From assembly GCA_963715895.1 (NCBI GenBank), contig OY970284.1, forward strand, positions 6,200,001 through 6,264,000: DNA of 64,000 nucleotides, read 5' to 3'. Below are positions 35,748 through 45,290 of this stretch, in pieces. Source of the stretch: JADGNZ01 sp963715895. Lineage in GTDB: Bacteria > Acidobacteriota > Thermoanaerobaculia > Gp7-AA8. Position numbers and translations under genes: made by a program. The first letter of the stretch is position 1. Every line of letters starts with the position of its first letter. The notes beneath the pieces are model-generated. The model did not search any database, had not been told where the DNA came from, and saw nothing but the letters and a program-made list of their open reading frames with translations.

Positions 35748-35756
35748 CAGCGTTCG

Positions 35757-36176
35757 TCATTGGCGTTGCCATATCACACCGCCAGTACCTTCCGGCTGAC
35801 TCATCGGTAGGCGAATCGGAATGCCGAAAAGCCTACCCACGCTCGTTGCACGCGGTCGATCGCCGAACCAAATCCGGTCAGCATTCGACGGAAGATTGAC
35901 TGAAATAGAATACGACCCGACGGCCTTGCTGCCACGGATCTCATCGATGTAGACGCGCACGATCACCAAGTGATCAGACACCGTCGTAGTGGCCCTGGTC
36001 ACAGTTAGGCCGCTGTGCGTCATCCCGCCCGTCACGACTACGCGATCACGCTGGTCCGTTCGGTAAACCCGTAGGTTGGTCGCATCGCGGAATCTCAAAA
36101 CATAGTCTCGCTGGAACCCCACGACACCAAGGACCAGGACCACGGATGCAATTACGATTATCGCGAGTTTTTTCAT
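35757..36176 (-). CDS. Membrane-anchored candidate immunity protein
   Basis: A 139-residue protein with an N-terminal signal/anchor helix (LAIIVIASVVLVLGVVGF) and a small beta-rich outer domain (DRVVVTGGMTHSGLTVTRATTTVSDH is the central region; end IRLPMSQPEGTGG). It matches no family I know. Its ATG overlaps the stop of the giant RHS-like gene (ATGA), so the two are translationally coupled, the usual arrangement of toxin and immunity genes. A periplasm-facing location suits protection against an envelope-acting peptidase toxin. Immunity function is inferred from position only. Confidence 0.6.
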   Translation of the reverse strand: MKKLAIIVIASVVLVLGVVGFQRDYVLRFRDATNLRVYRTDQRDRVVVTGGMTHSGLTVTRATTTVSDHLVIVRVYIDEIRGSKAVGSYSISVNLPSNADRIWFGDRPRATSVGRLFGIPIRLPMSQPEGTGGVIWQRQ

Positions 36177-39100
36177 GGCTTCCTTATCGGACCGAAACTG
36201 GTAACTCGATGCGCTATACCGCCGTTTTCGCGAATGATTGATTGGCGCAGCGCCTCGGGCAAGCTCTGTTCCAAGATGCCCGGTCCGTGATTATAGTCGT
36301 CGAGATTTTCACCAGTCGCGGCAAGCCAAGCGTCGTGAGCAAAACTCGAGCACGGATAATCGCGGGTCCATGCCCGTTCGTGCAGACGACGGTAGTGTTC
36401 GATCTCTCTCATCAGTCGTCGTTCCTGCTGATCGTTGAGCCAGGTAGAACGCGACGAATCGCCGAGCGAACCGTACTTTCCGGCGTTGTCCCGTTCCCAG
36501 TTTGTTTGAAGACCGTTGTCATTGCCTCCCGGATGGTTACCATACGTGCCGTAGGTCGTCACGGAGCCGCCGTCAGGCTTATACGAAATCCAGGAGTGAC
36601 CTTCAATTGGTGAGTCGGACGAGCCATTCTTGCCATTCGAATGAACGGTGAGCATCCCGGAGAGCCCTTCTGGATCGATGAAGTTGATCGGATCGTTCCA
36701 AACATAAGCGTACAGATTAGTGTCCTGCCCCCGGAAGAGCCGCGGGTCACGACTCGTCCAGCGGCCCGTCTCCGGGTCGTAATCTCGCCTCCCGAAGCGC
36801 ACCAGTCCTGTCTGTGGGTCGTAGATTCCGCCTGCAAACCCGAATGGTTGAAACCCTGGGTTAGAGTCGAACAGAACTCGGCCAAACTCATCGTAGTCGA
36901 TACGCTGTTCGATGGTCCCAGTGTTAATCGAAACGACGAGCCGAATGCTGCCGCGGGTGTCGGTGACGAGGCGATAGGTATCCCCACCGCGGATCATGAG
37001 TTCGGGTGCATTAGGACGTACACCGTACACGAAATGACTCACGACGTTGCCTGCGGCGTCGAGTTCCGCTGCGATCCGGTGGTTGTCAGCGTACAGCCAG
37101 CGATGTGTGATGACGCCATTCAGTTTGACAGTAATTCGCTGCCCCGCAGGATCGGAGGTATAGGAAATGGTCCGACCATCCGCAAGAGCAACCTCCAGCA
37201 GACTGCCCAAGGCGTCGTACGCATAGGTGTTCGTACCCGCTGCTGTCGATTTGGTCAGCAAGTCGCCGTTTGCCGTAAAGGAATATGTCGCCCCGCCGTA
37301 CTGCAACACGCGGTCTTGGCCATCATAGGTGCCGGTCGCTGACACGTCGTTCGAAGTCTGTGACAGTCGATTGTTGTTGGCGTCGTACGCGTACGAGGTA
37401 GATGTACCGTTCCTCACGACGGTCTTCAGACGCCCGGTGTCGTCATATCCATACGTTGTGTTCACGAACGTCCCGCCCGCCTGTTCCGTCGACTCGGTGA
37501 TTCGCCCAATCAGATCACGTGTATATGACGCTGAGAAGATATCGGTGCCGCCATACGAGGCCACGAATGCGGCTGCCTCGCCGAATTCGTTATACGACCA
37601 CTGCTCGGCAATGCCGCCGGCCGTAGCACTATTGACATATCCGTTTTGCTGATCACGGGTCAACGATAGAGCGCCGACTGATGTGAGGAGACCGTCAGCG
37701 TCACGCCCAAAAGCAATCGTCGAACATCCTGCTCCGCAAACCGTTTCGCCGGAGAGCTCGAAGTCGTTGTCGAACGAGTGGTTTACTGTCCCGACTACCG
37801 TACCGTTCCATGATGTGTCCGTCAGGAGTCTGCCATCGTAGGTCATGGATAGCCGCTCGCTGCTGTTTGTGAGCCCCGTCAGCAGGCCTGAAGATGCATC
37901 ATACGCTAGAGTCATGACACCGTCGCGCGTCGTGACGGAGGCGGGTCGCCCCTGCGCGTCGTAGCCCACGGACAACTTCGACGCGTCGGGCTCTGAGATG
38001 GAGGCCACGTCATGAGTGTTGTTGTATTCGAATGTCTTAGCCAGACTCCCAGGCGAAACGTAAGCAGCGATCTGGTCGATCGTGTTGAACTGGAAGGTGT
38101 GCGCCAGACGCGCTGGCGGTGTGACGTTGGTCAAATTGTCGGAAGCGTCATAACCAACCGTGATTGTCCGGCTATCCGCCAACGTTCCAGTAACCAGACG
38201 ACCGGCAGCGTCGTGAGTGAAGCGTATCGTGTGATCGAGCGAGTCAGTCACGGAGGTTAAGGCATTTGTGGAGTCATATGTGAGCCGCCAAATGCGCGCC
38301 CCTTGCTGTGCGACAGCTAACCTTCCCGCATTGTCGTACATGAACGAAATTGGTGAGAGCGCACCGGTCTGCGAGGACAGGAGGCGGCCACTTGCATCCA
38401 ACACGGAGATGCGCCGGCGGCCGGTTGGACTCGTCTGCAAGCGTGTGCGAGTAGCTGACGTGTATTGCTCCGTCCAGTTCTTGCCGTTCATGGACGTCGT
38501 TTCAAGGAACACGCTGAAATTCTGAGGATCAGTCGCACCTGCAGGAGAGACCAATCGGCTACGCTGTATAACCATTGTTAATTGTGATGGGAGCGTTGTC
38601 GTTGCCGAACTTACGAGCGGAGCGGCGAAGCCAAAACGTGGATCAGACGATAGTGTCTCGGTGACCGTGGTGCCATCTGGGGAGGTCGTGACGCTGTTGC
38701 CGTCCGGAGTGTTGGCGACGGTCGTTACAAGACCGGCCTCGTTCGTCACAAGATCGTTGTAACCGACGCCGTCAGTGGTGTGAGCATAGGTTCGGGAGCG
38801 ATTCAAGCCATCTGTGGCAGTTACGGAGTCTGCCTCCGACGAAATGGTTCTTATGAGAGCTGTGGAACCTGAAGCGGGATCAGCATCTTTGATCAAGCGG
38901 CCATCTAAATCAAACGTGAAGGTGTGCGTGTTGTGCCTTGGATCGGCGAAAGTGGCGAGCAGACCACCTGCGGTGTACGCAAACGTGCTTGTGCTGCCAA
39001 CGGGGTCGGTGACCAATGCGAGGTAACCGTCTGTTCCGATTGTCAGAGCGGTCCGTTGTCCGCCTGGCGCGACGATCGCACTGGCGTTACCAGCGCCATC

Positions 39101-42100
39101 GCGCTCGATCGTGGTCACAAGGTCATCTTGGTCCTTGACCGACGCGATCAGACCGTTCGCATCGTAGGTGAACGTGTAGAGCGTCGCGTTCGTGACGGCA
39201 TCACGCGTTCGCGTGTGGCGGCCCGCGGCGTCAAAGTCGTACACCTCCGCACCATCGGGTGACGGGTAGGTGGTGGTGAAGTTCGACAAACCACCGAATG
39301 GCAGTTGAATCGCGCGGATCATGCCGGTGGTCGTTGACAGTCCAGCATAGAAACCGCGGTCGGCCACGTAGAGGTCGCCAGTTGGAGAAAGCGCGATGCC
39401 AAACCCGCCGAGATCCATGTTGGTCGCGGAGGCGGGATTTCCATCGCTCTTGGACCATTTCGGGTCCACGCTCCCGTCCGGCCGTGTGGGGACGCCTGCA
39501 ATCGAGGTGATGATGCCGTCCGGCGTGACGCGGCGAACGCGTCCATTGGCGACGAAGAAAAGGGTGCCGTCCGGCGCTATCTGCAGTGACGTTGGTGCGT
39601 TAATGAAAGCATCGCGCGCCGGGCCGCCATCGCCGTTGTCCCCTCCGGTAGGCCCGCCGGTAAAGGGATTTACGCCTCCGACAACGCGGTACGTCCGTCC
39701 GTCAGGACCGACGCGAAGAATCCAAACATTGGTCAGAATGTAAACATACCCATCGGGGCCAACCGCAACTTGCGGAGAACTGAGGTTGAGCTCCGTGGCA
39801 AGCAGGCCATCCCCGTCGACCTGTTGCGTGAACTGGTTCCCTGTGCCGGCAAACGTATGAATGAAGCCGTCGGCGCCGACCATGCGAACGTGAGTGTCGT
39901 CGGCGATGTATAACGTGCCGTCCTTGCCCACGGCAATGCTGGTTGGCCGATCGACCTTGGCCTGAAGGGCCGGGACATCATTGAGAAAGCCAAACGAGCC
40001 GTTGCCGGCGACGGTCCGAATCAGACCGTTGCCGTCGACTTTGCGGACACGGTTGTTGCCGAAATCGGCGATGTAGAGGGTGCCGTCCGGAGCAACGGTG
40101 GTTGTCGCGCCACTTGAGATGCTCGCGCTCGTCGCCGGGACGCCATCAACGCTCGCGGGTTGTGAGCCTCCGCCTGCGACCACCGTAAGTGCGCCACTCA
40201 GTGTTCTCTTGAGAATACGACGGTTGACAAAATCCGTGTAGTAGAGGGACCCATCCGGAGCAACACTGGGCTGCATGAAGTACGACTGTCCGGTGAAGAT
40301 CCCGGTGACGATGGTCTTCACCGTGAGGCCTGCCGTCTGTGCACTATGTGTCGTGCCGTCGCCGTAGTAAAAGACGCCGGTGCGGCGATCGAACAGATGG
40401 GCGACGTCGATCGTCCAGCCGCCGAGGCCCGCGGCGTCGTAGGCGCCGAGGAATCCCGACTGCTGCTGCCAGAGAATCGCTTCCCTTCGCGCGGGAATAT
40501 TGGTCAGCGCGTTGCCGTAGCGCGCGAATCCAAACTGAGTTTCCTGTGGTCCGCCATAGACGAGCGGGTAGGCGTAGCCGATGCTCAATGAAAACGGCTG
40601 CCGGCCCTGCAGAACGCGTCCGTACGCGTCTTTCCCATCCCACACGAACTTGTAACTTTGATTCGGGAGTGGCGGGAAATGCAATTCCGTCAGTTGTCCG
40701 GCAATGCCCACGAGCACATCGATCCGCCGGAGACTCGCCGGAACGGTGATGCCGCTTACGCTGATGTTCAGCGTTCGCGCGGCCGTCCGCCCCAACACCC
40801 GATCACTCGAGTAGTGGAGGTTGAAGGGAGTTCCGACGACGGGGACTTCCTCGCCAAGCGTTTGGTTCTGACACTGGATGATGGACCCCGCCATCGTGCA
40901 GGTGTTCTCGTCTGTCGCGTCAAAGCCGGGGAATGGTTGATTCGGATTTGAGGCGTCCTCGGGCGGCCCGACCGGCCAATTGCAGTCCCACGTCGTGAAG
41001 TGGTCCAGCGCGGTGCGCCAGAGTGATGCACCGGCACTGTAGGTCGTGGCGAGTTGCGCGCGCTCCGCGTCCGTAATCCCGAGTGTCGCGAGTGCCGGCG
41101 GCGCGTCGGCAGCTCCATCGCCATCCGCATCGATATCAGCAAGACCGTTCGTGATGCTTACGATCTTCACGACACGACCGTTCGCGACAGCGCGCCACTG
41201 CCCGGCAACAGTGTCGTAGTAGCCGGTCGGAACGGGGCTTCCCACGGCAAAGCCGAGGAAATTCTCGACGTAGAAGGCAACCGGCTTCGAAAACTGCACC
41301 GTCGTTGCGCCAGCGGCAACGGCTTCATCGACGCTCAACTCCACGCAGTACGTGTAACCGCTTTGAAGCGGAAGATCCGCCGGCATCGCCATCGGGCCAG
41401 CAGCGCCCACCGTGTACTCCGTGGCGCGAACACTGAGGCTCGTGAGCGCTCGCGCCGTGCCATCCGGGAGGACCATCGTCGCCGTGGTGCTCGGGGCGAA
41501 AACGAGCGTCGCCTGGCGTGTTCCGTCGGCATCGGTGACGGCACTGCCACGCGCGGTCTGTGCGGTTGCTTGCGTGAGATCGATCGTGGTCACGTGCGCA
41601 TCAACCGGTAAGAGCGCAACGGTGGGGGCGGCAACATAGTCCTGCCAGGGCACGGCGACCTGTCGGCGGGCGGAGAGGAAGCCGTCTCGCGACATCAGGA
41701 GAGTCCAGGTCGCGCCGCCGTTTGCCGCAAGATCGTAGATGCCGTCCTGGCGCGTGACCGCGTAGCCAAGCGACGGTTGTCCGAGCACCGCGACGCGCGC
41801 ACCCGCGATCCCTACACCGTTTTGGTCAACGACTTTGCCTCTGATGACCGCCACGCGTTGACTCGTAATCGCGCCCGGCACGACGTTCCGTTGGATGGCG
41901 TTTGGACCGGTATAGAGGAACGCGGTCGCGTCTGCGAACGCGGTGACCGCAGTGGGATCGATCGTGGTGGCGAAGGTAGAGGGGTCCGGCGGTGGTGTAT
42001 CCGCCGCGGTAACGGTGACCGGCCCGGTGGCGAAAAGTCCTGCCAATGTGGCCCGGATGGTCGTTGCTCCGGCGCCGGCCGCTTGCACGAGCCCTCTCGC

Positions 42101-44269
42101 GTCAACCGTTGCAACGGCCGGATTCAGGCTCGTCCACACGGCCTGCGGCGTGACGTCCACACTTGATCCATCCGGCAAACCTCCGGTGAGCGAGAGTTGC
42201 TTGGATTGGGTGATGTTGAGCTGGATTTGCGCAGGTGTGATGGTGATCGACGCGTAGCTGACGACCGTGAAGCTGCTCGCAGTTGTGGCGGTGCCGCCCG
42301 CAGTTGTGAGTGAGAGCGGACCGCTCAGCGCCCCGTTCGGAACCGTCACAAGCATCGAGGTCGGCGTTGCGCTTCCGATCGTGGCGAACATGCCCGCGAA
42401 CGTCACGCGATTCCCGGATACCTCTGAATCGAAATTCGTTCCGGCGAGTGTGACGCTCGTTCCCGCGCGACCCGAGGCCGGCGAGAAGCTTGCGATCGTC
42501 GGTGGGGCGAAGAAGGTGAAACCGAGCGGGAGAGTCGCCGTACCGCCTGGCGTTGAGACCATCACATCGGCAGGTCCCGACGATCCCACCGGAGTTGTGG
42601 CCGTGGCAGTCGACGGCGTGAGCACCAGCACCAATGGTGATGCGACGCCCGCCAACGAGACTGACGTGTCTGGATCGACGAAGTCCGTTCCGAGAAGCGT
42701 CGTGACCTCGCCGCCCGCGGTCTTGCCCTTCCGGGGCGTGATCGAGGCGATCGTCGGTGGTGGGAGATAGGTGTAACTGGACGCAAGAACGTCGCTTGCC
42801 GCCGGCGTCGTGACCGTCACATCAACTGTTCCGGCGCTCCCTGCCGGAGCGGTCACGAGAAGTTCCGTTGGGGCGATGAAGGTGACCGCCGTAGCCGGCG
42901 TTGATGCGAACGATACCTGCGTCACGCCGGGCAGAAAACCGGTGCCCAGAATACGCACCTGATTTGCGCCGGCGATCGGTCCGGCGTGGGGATAGACGGC
43001 CGCGGCGCGGAGTACGGGGGCGATGACGCGCAGGGCATCGTTCCCGGTATCGGCGACGTAGAGCGCGCTCGCGAATGCGATGCCGGCCGGTTGATTGAAT
43101 TGCGCGCTCGCCGGATCGCCATCGACAAGGCCTGATTTTCCGGTGCCCGCAAGCGTGGAGACAACTCCGCTCGACGTGATGCGGCGGATGACGTTGTTCT
43201 TCACATCGGCGGCATAAACGGTTCCTGCGTCATCGACGCTGATTCCCGAGGGCTGTTTGAATTCGGCGAGGCTGCCCGCGCCGTCGGTGTAGCCGCCGTG
43301 GCCTGTGCCGGCGATCGTCGAGACCAGTCCGTTCTGGATCTTGCGGATCACGTTGTTCATCGTATCCGCGACGAAAATCGCGCCGGAGGCGTCTAGCGCG
43401 ACACCCTCAGGCTGCTTGAAAAGTGCCTGGAACGCTGGTCCGTCCGCGAAGCCTTCGTGTCCGCCGCCAGCGACCGTCGTGACCCCGCCTTCCGGTGAGA
43501 TGACCCGGATTCTGCTGTTGCCGGTGTCAGCGATATAGACGTTGCCGGCGGCATCGACCGCGAGGCCAACCGGTTGTTTGAAATCTTCCTCCCGTCCCGA
43601 CCCTGCGAAGGTCGTGACGGTACCGTCATATGTGATTCGCCGGATGACGTTGTTGCCCGTGTCGGCGATGTAGATGACCTTACGAGTGTCATCGACAGCG
43701 ATTCCACGCGGCTCCTTGAACGTTGCCTGCGCGCCGACGCCATCTGCGAGCCCCGGCTTGCCGCTGCCAGCAAGGATCGTGACCTGTCCATTAGGAGCAA
43801 CGACCTTGATCTGATGATGCGAACGGTCGGCGACGACCACCGCACCGGTGGAGGCGATCACCGCCACGCCGGAGGGATCCTTGAAGACGTCATGCGCTTT
43901 GTCTGATGCGGCGAGGGTTGTGACCTTCGCGAAAGGCGGATCGGGCAGGAGCGTGAAGGAGAACGTCCCGATGTCGAATGCTTCGCTTGATACGTGAACG
44001 TCGCCGCTCACGGCATTCAACGGAACGACGACTTCGATCGCCGACGGCGACTGGCTGATGACCGCCGCCGTTGCCGTGCCGCCTCCTGCAGCAGCAAAAC
44101 GTACGACAGTCGAGGCAGCATCAAGCCCGGTTCCGGTGACGATGACGCGCGCGCCATGCGGCGCGGATGCCGGAACGATCCCGGTAGCGGATGCCGCCAG
44201 GAGCGGTGCAAACGGTACGCTCACGGCGCAGGCGATGAGACACACTACGGCCAGGCGAATGTGTGACAT
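36173..44269 (-). CDS. Giant secreted NHL/TIG/YD-repeat (RHS-like) polymorphic toxin candidate
   Basis: A 2,698-residue exported protein (signal peptide AVVCLIACAVSVPFAPLLAA; GAGGAAA before the ATG). Approximate order: TIG-like domain (~25-110), NHL propeller (~120-430; GIAVDDTRKVIYIADTGNNVIRR is the unit type), three IPT/TIG domains (~436-670), BIG2-like (~676-757), carboxypeptidase-regulatory-like (~806-876), second NHL set (~1336-1657), YD repeats (~1670-2440) and an RHS core end (GRRDYDPETGRWTSRDP, ~2500). The last 160 residues are an unrelated tip with GHSWISY (His2558) and YPCSSFAHDAW (Cys2640), a His-then-Cys order as in permuted NlpC/papain-like domains. The downstream gene overlaps as immunity candidate. 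Confidence 0.85.
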   Translation of the reverse strand: MSHIRLAVVCLIACAVSVPFAPLLAASATGIVPASAPHGARVIVTGTGLDAASTVVRFAAAGGGTATAAVISQSPSAIEVVVPLNAVSGDVHVSSEAFDIGTFSFTLLPDPPFAKVTTLAASDKAHDVFKDPSGVAVIASTGAVVVADRSHHQIKVVAPNGQVTILAGSGKPGLADGVGAQATFKEPRGIAVDDTRKVIYIADTGNNVIRRITYDGTVTTFAGSGREEDFKQPVGLAVDAAGNVYIADTGNSRIRVISPEGGVTTVAGGGHEGFADGPAFQALFKQPEGVALDASGAIFVADTMNNVIRKIQNGLVSTIAGTGHGGYTDGAGSLAEFKQPSGISVDDAGTVYAADVKNNVIRRITSSGVVSTLAGTGKSGLVDGDPASAQFNQPAGIAFASALYVADTGNDALRVIAPVLRAAAVYPHAGPIAGANQVRILGTGFLPGVTQVSFASTPATAVTFIAPTELLVTAPAGSAGTVDVTVTTPAASDVLASSYTYLPPPTIASITPRKGKTAGGEVTTLLGTDFVDPDTSVSLAGVASPLVLVLTPSTATATTPVGSSGPADVMVSTPGGTATLPLGFTFFAPPTIASFSPASGRAGTSVTLAGTNFDSEVSGNRVTFAGMFATIGSATPTSMLVTVPNGALSGPLSLTTAGGTATTASSFTVVSYASITITPAQIQLNITQSKQLSLTGGLPDGSSVDVTPQAVWTSLNPAVATVDARGLVQAAGAGATTIRATLAGLFATGPVTVTAADTPPPDPSTFATTIDPTAVTAFADATAFLYTGPNAIQRNVVPGAITSQRVAVIRGKVVDQNGVGIAGARVAVLGQPSLGYAVTRQDGIYDLAANGGATWTLLMSRDGFLSARRQVAVPWQDYVAAPTVALLPVDAHVTTIDLTQATAQTARGSAVTDADGTRQATLVFAPSTTATMVLPDGTARALTSLSVRATEYTVGAAGPMAMPADLPLQSGYTYCVELSVDEAVAAGATTVQFSKPVAFYVENFLGFAVGSPVPTGYYDTVAGQWRAVANGRVVKIVSITNGLADIDADGDGAADAPPALATLGITDAERAQLATTYSAGASLWRTALDHFTTWDCNWPVGPPEDASNPNQPFPGFDATDENTCTMAGSIIQCQNQTLGEEVPVVGTPFNLHYSSDRVLGRTAARTLNISVSGITVPASLRRIDVLVGIAGQLTELHFPPLPNQSYKFVWDGKDAYGRVLQGRQPFSLSIGYAYPLVYGGPQETQFGFARYGNALTNIPARREAILWQQQSGFLGAYDAAGLGGWTIDVAHLFDRRTGVFYYGDGTTHSAQTAGLTVKTIVTGIFTGQSYFMQPSVAPDGSLYYTDFVNRRILKRTLSGALTVVAGGGSQPASVDGVPATSASISSGATTTVAPDGTLYIADFGNNRVRKVDGNGLIRTVAGNGSFGFLNDVPALQAKVDRPTSIAVGKDGTLYIADDTHVRMVGADGFIHTFAGTGNQFTQQVDGDGLLATELNLSSPQVAVGPDGYVYILTNVWILRVGPDGRTYRVVGGVNPFTGGPTGGDNGDGGPARDAFINAPTSLQIAPDGTLFFVANGRVRRVTPDGIITSIAGVPTRPDGSVDPKWSKSDGNPASATNMDLGGFGIALSPTGDLYVADRGFYAGLSTTTGMIRAIQLPFGGLSNFTTTYPSPDGAEVYDFDAAGRHTRTRDAVTNATLYTFTYDANGLIASVKDQDDLVTTIERDGAGNASAIVAPGGQRTALTIGTDGYLALVTDPVGSTSTFAYTAGGLLATFADPRHNTHTFTFDLDGRLIKDADPASGSTALIRTISSEADSVTATDGLNRSRTYAHTTDGVGYNDLVTNEAGLVTTVANTPDGNSVTTSPDGTTVTETLSSDPRFGFAAPLVSSATTTLPSQLTMVIQRSRLVSPAGATDPQNFSVFLETTSMNGKNWTEQYTSATRTRLQTSPTGRRRISVLDASGRLLSSQTGALSPISFMYDNAGRLAVAQQGARIWRLTYDSTNALTSVTDSLDHTIRFTHDAAGRLVTGTLADSRTITVGYDASDNLTNVTPPARLAHTFQFNTIDQIAAYVSPGSLAKTFEYNNTHDVASISEPDASKLSVGYDAQGRPASVTTRDGVMTLAYDASSGLLTGLTNSSERLSMTYDGRLLTDTSWNGTVVGTVNHSFDNDFELSGETVCGAGCSTIAFGRDADGLLTSVGALSLTRDQQNGYVNSATAGGIAEQWSYNEFGEAAAFVASYGGTDIFSASYTRDLIGRITESTEQAGGTFVNTTYGYDDTGRLKTVVRNGTSTSYAYDANNNRLSQTSNDVSATGTYDGQDRVLQYGGATYSFTANGDLLTKSTAAGTNTYAYDALGSLLEVALADGRTISYTSDPAGQRITVKLNGVITHRWLYADNHRIAAELDAAGNVVSHFVYGVRPNAPELMIRGGDTYRLVTDTRGSIRLVVSINTGTIEQRIDYDEFGRVLFDSNPGFQPFGFAGGIYDPQTGLVRFGRRDYDPETGRWTSRDPRLFRGQDTNLYAYVWNDPINFIDPEGLSGMLTVHSNGKNGSSDSPIEGHSWISYKPDGGSVTTYGTYGNHPGGNDNGLQTNWERDNAGKYGSLGDSSRSTWLNDQQERRLMREIEHYRRLHERAWTRDYPCSSFAHDAWLAATGENLDDYNHGPGILEQSLPEALRQSIIRENGGIAHRVTSFGPIRKP

Positions 44270-44550
44270 GCAGATTTCCTCATGTTCTTGATTAGATGCC
44301 TTGGACAACTGAAAGGAAACCGATCTCGCCGACCAAGCCGAACGGCGGTGTTTGCCTTCTATCGATCGTTTGAGTGACACACGCGACAAAATCCCACGAG
44401 GCCAATCTGGTCGCGGCAGCCAGATCCGGCTTCACGAGCGACAGCATTGATAGCAGTCATTCGAGCTATCCGGTCACCAACTGGCCATTCTCGATAGCAG
44501 TTCGCGTGCTTTAACGAACTAACTCATTGATTCTACTGACAAAAACGTTC
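44270..44550. other. Upstream region of the giant gene, no gene seen
   Basis: About 280 bp between the toxin start and the hairpin array. It is less GC-rich than its neighbours. It contains no convincing ORF; the toxin promoter presumably lies here, but I cannot point to a -35/-10 pair with confidence. Confidence 0.5.
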
Positions 44551-45257
44551 GTTTGATGATCAAACCAGTTGATCTGTCGGATCAAACCCGTTGATCTGCG
44601 GGATCAAACTTCTGATCTGACGGATCAAACCTGTGATCTGCGGGATCAAACTTTTGATCTGGCGGATCAAACCAGTTGATCTGGCGGATCAAACTTTTGA
44701 TCTGGTGGATCAAACCAAGTGATCTGACAGATCAAACTTTTGATCTGGTGGATCAAACCAAGTGATCTGACGGATCAAACTTTTGATCTGACGCATCAAA
44801 CCTGCTGATCTGGCGGATCAAACTCTTGATCTGGCGGATCAAACCAGTTGATCTGGCAGATCAAACTCTTGATCTGACGCATCAAACCTGCTGATCTGTC
44901 GGATCAAACTCTTGATCTGACTGATCAAACCTGTTGATCTGCGGGGCTAACTGGTTGATCCGCGGGATCAAACCTGTTGCTTCGTGGAGCTAACTTGTTG
45001 ATCTGCGGGATCAAATTTGTTGCTCCGTGGAGCTACCTTTCTGCTCTGGGGAGCAACTTTTCTGCTCTGCGGAGTTAACTTTCTACTCTGCGGAGCTAAC
45101 TCTTTGCTCTGCGGAGCTAACTTTCTACTCCGCAGAGTTAACTTTCTGCTCTGCGAAGCTGACTTTCTGCTCTGAGGAGCAACGTTTCTTCTCTGAGGAG
45201 CTGACTTTTTGCTCTGCGGAGCTGACGTTCTACTCCGCAGAGCAACTTTTAAGTTCC
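44551..45257. repeat. Array of ~33 hairpin units of 21/22 nt
   Basis: From 44551 to about 44940, 17-18 units of the form GATC-TGNNG-GATC-AAAC alternate between 21-nt units ending CTTTT/CTCTT and 22-nt units ending CCAGTT/CCAAGT/CCTGCT. Each is an inverted repeat (TTGATC/GATCAA, 5-nt loop) with two GATC sites. After a mixed zone (44941-45020) the units become GCTC-TGCG-GAGC-TAACTTTCT types of 21 nt to 45257, some as ACTC-CGCA-GAGT. The arm changes often compensate each other. There are no unique spacers and no cas genes. A minus-strand frame (SRKLAPQ heptads) stays open through the second half but has no coding signals. Confidence 0.9.
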
Positions 45258-45290
45258 AAACCCGTCGATGCTCCTCGTTAACGGGTGTTG

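Noticed and set aside
44551..45257. Possible CRISPR array
   Set aside because: Units are contiguous 21/22-nt repeats without unique spacers, units drift gradually, and no cas genes are present in the window.
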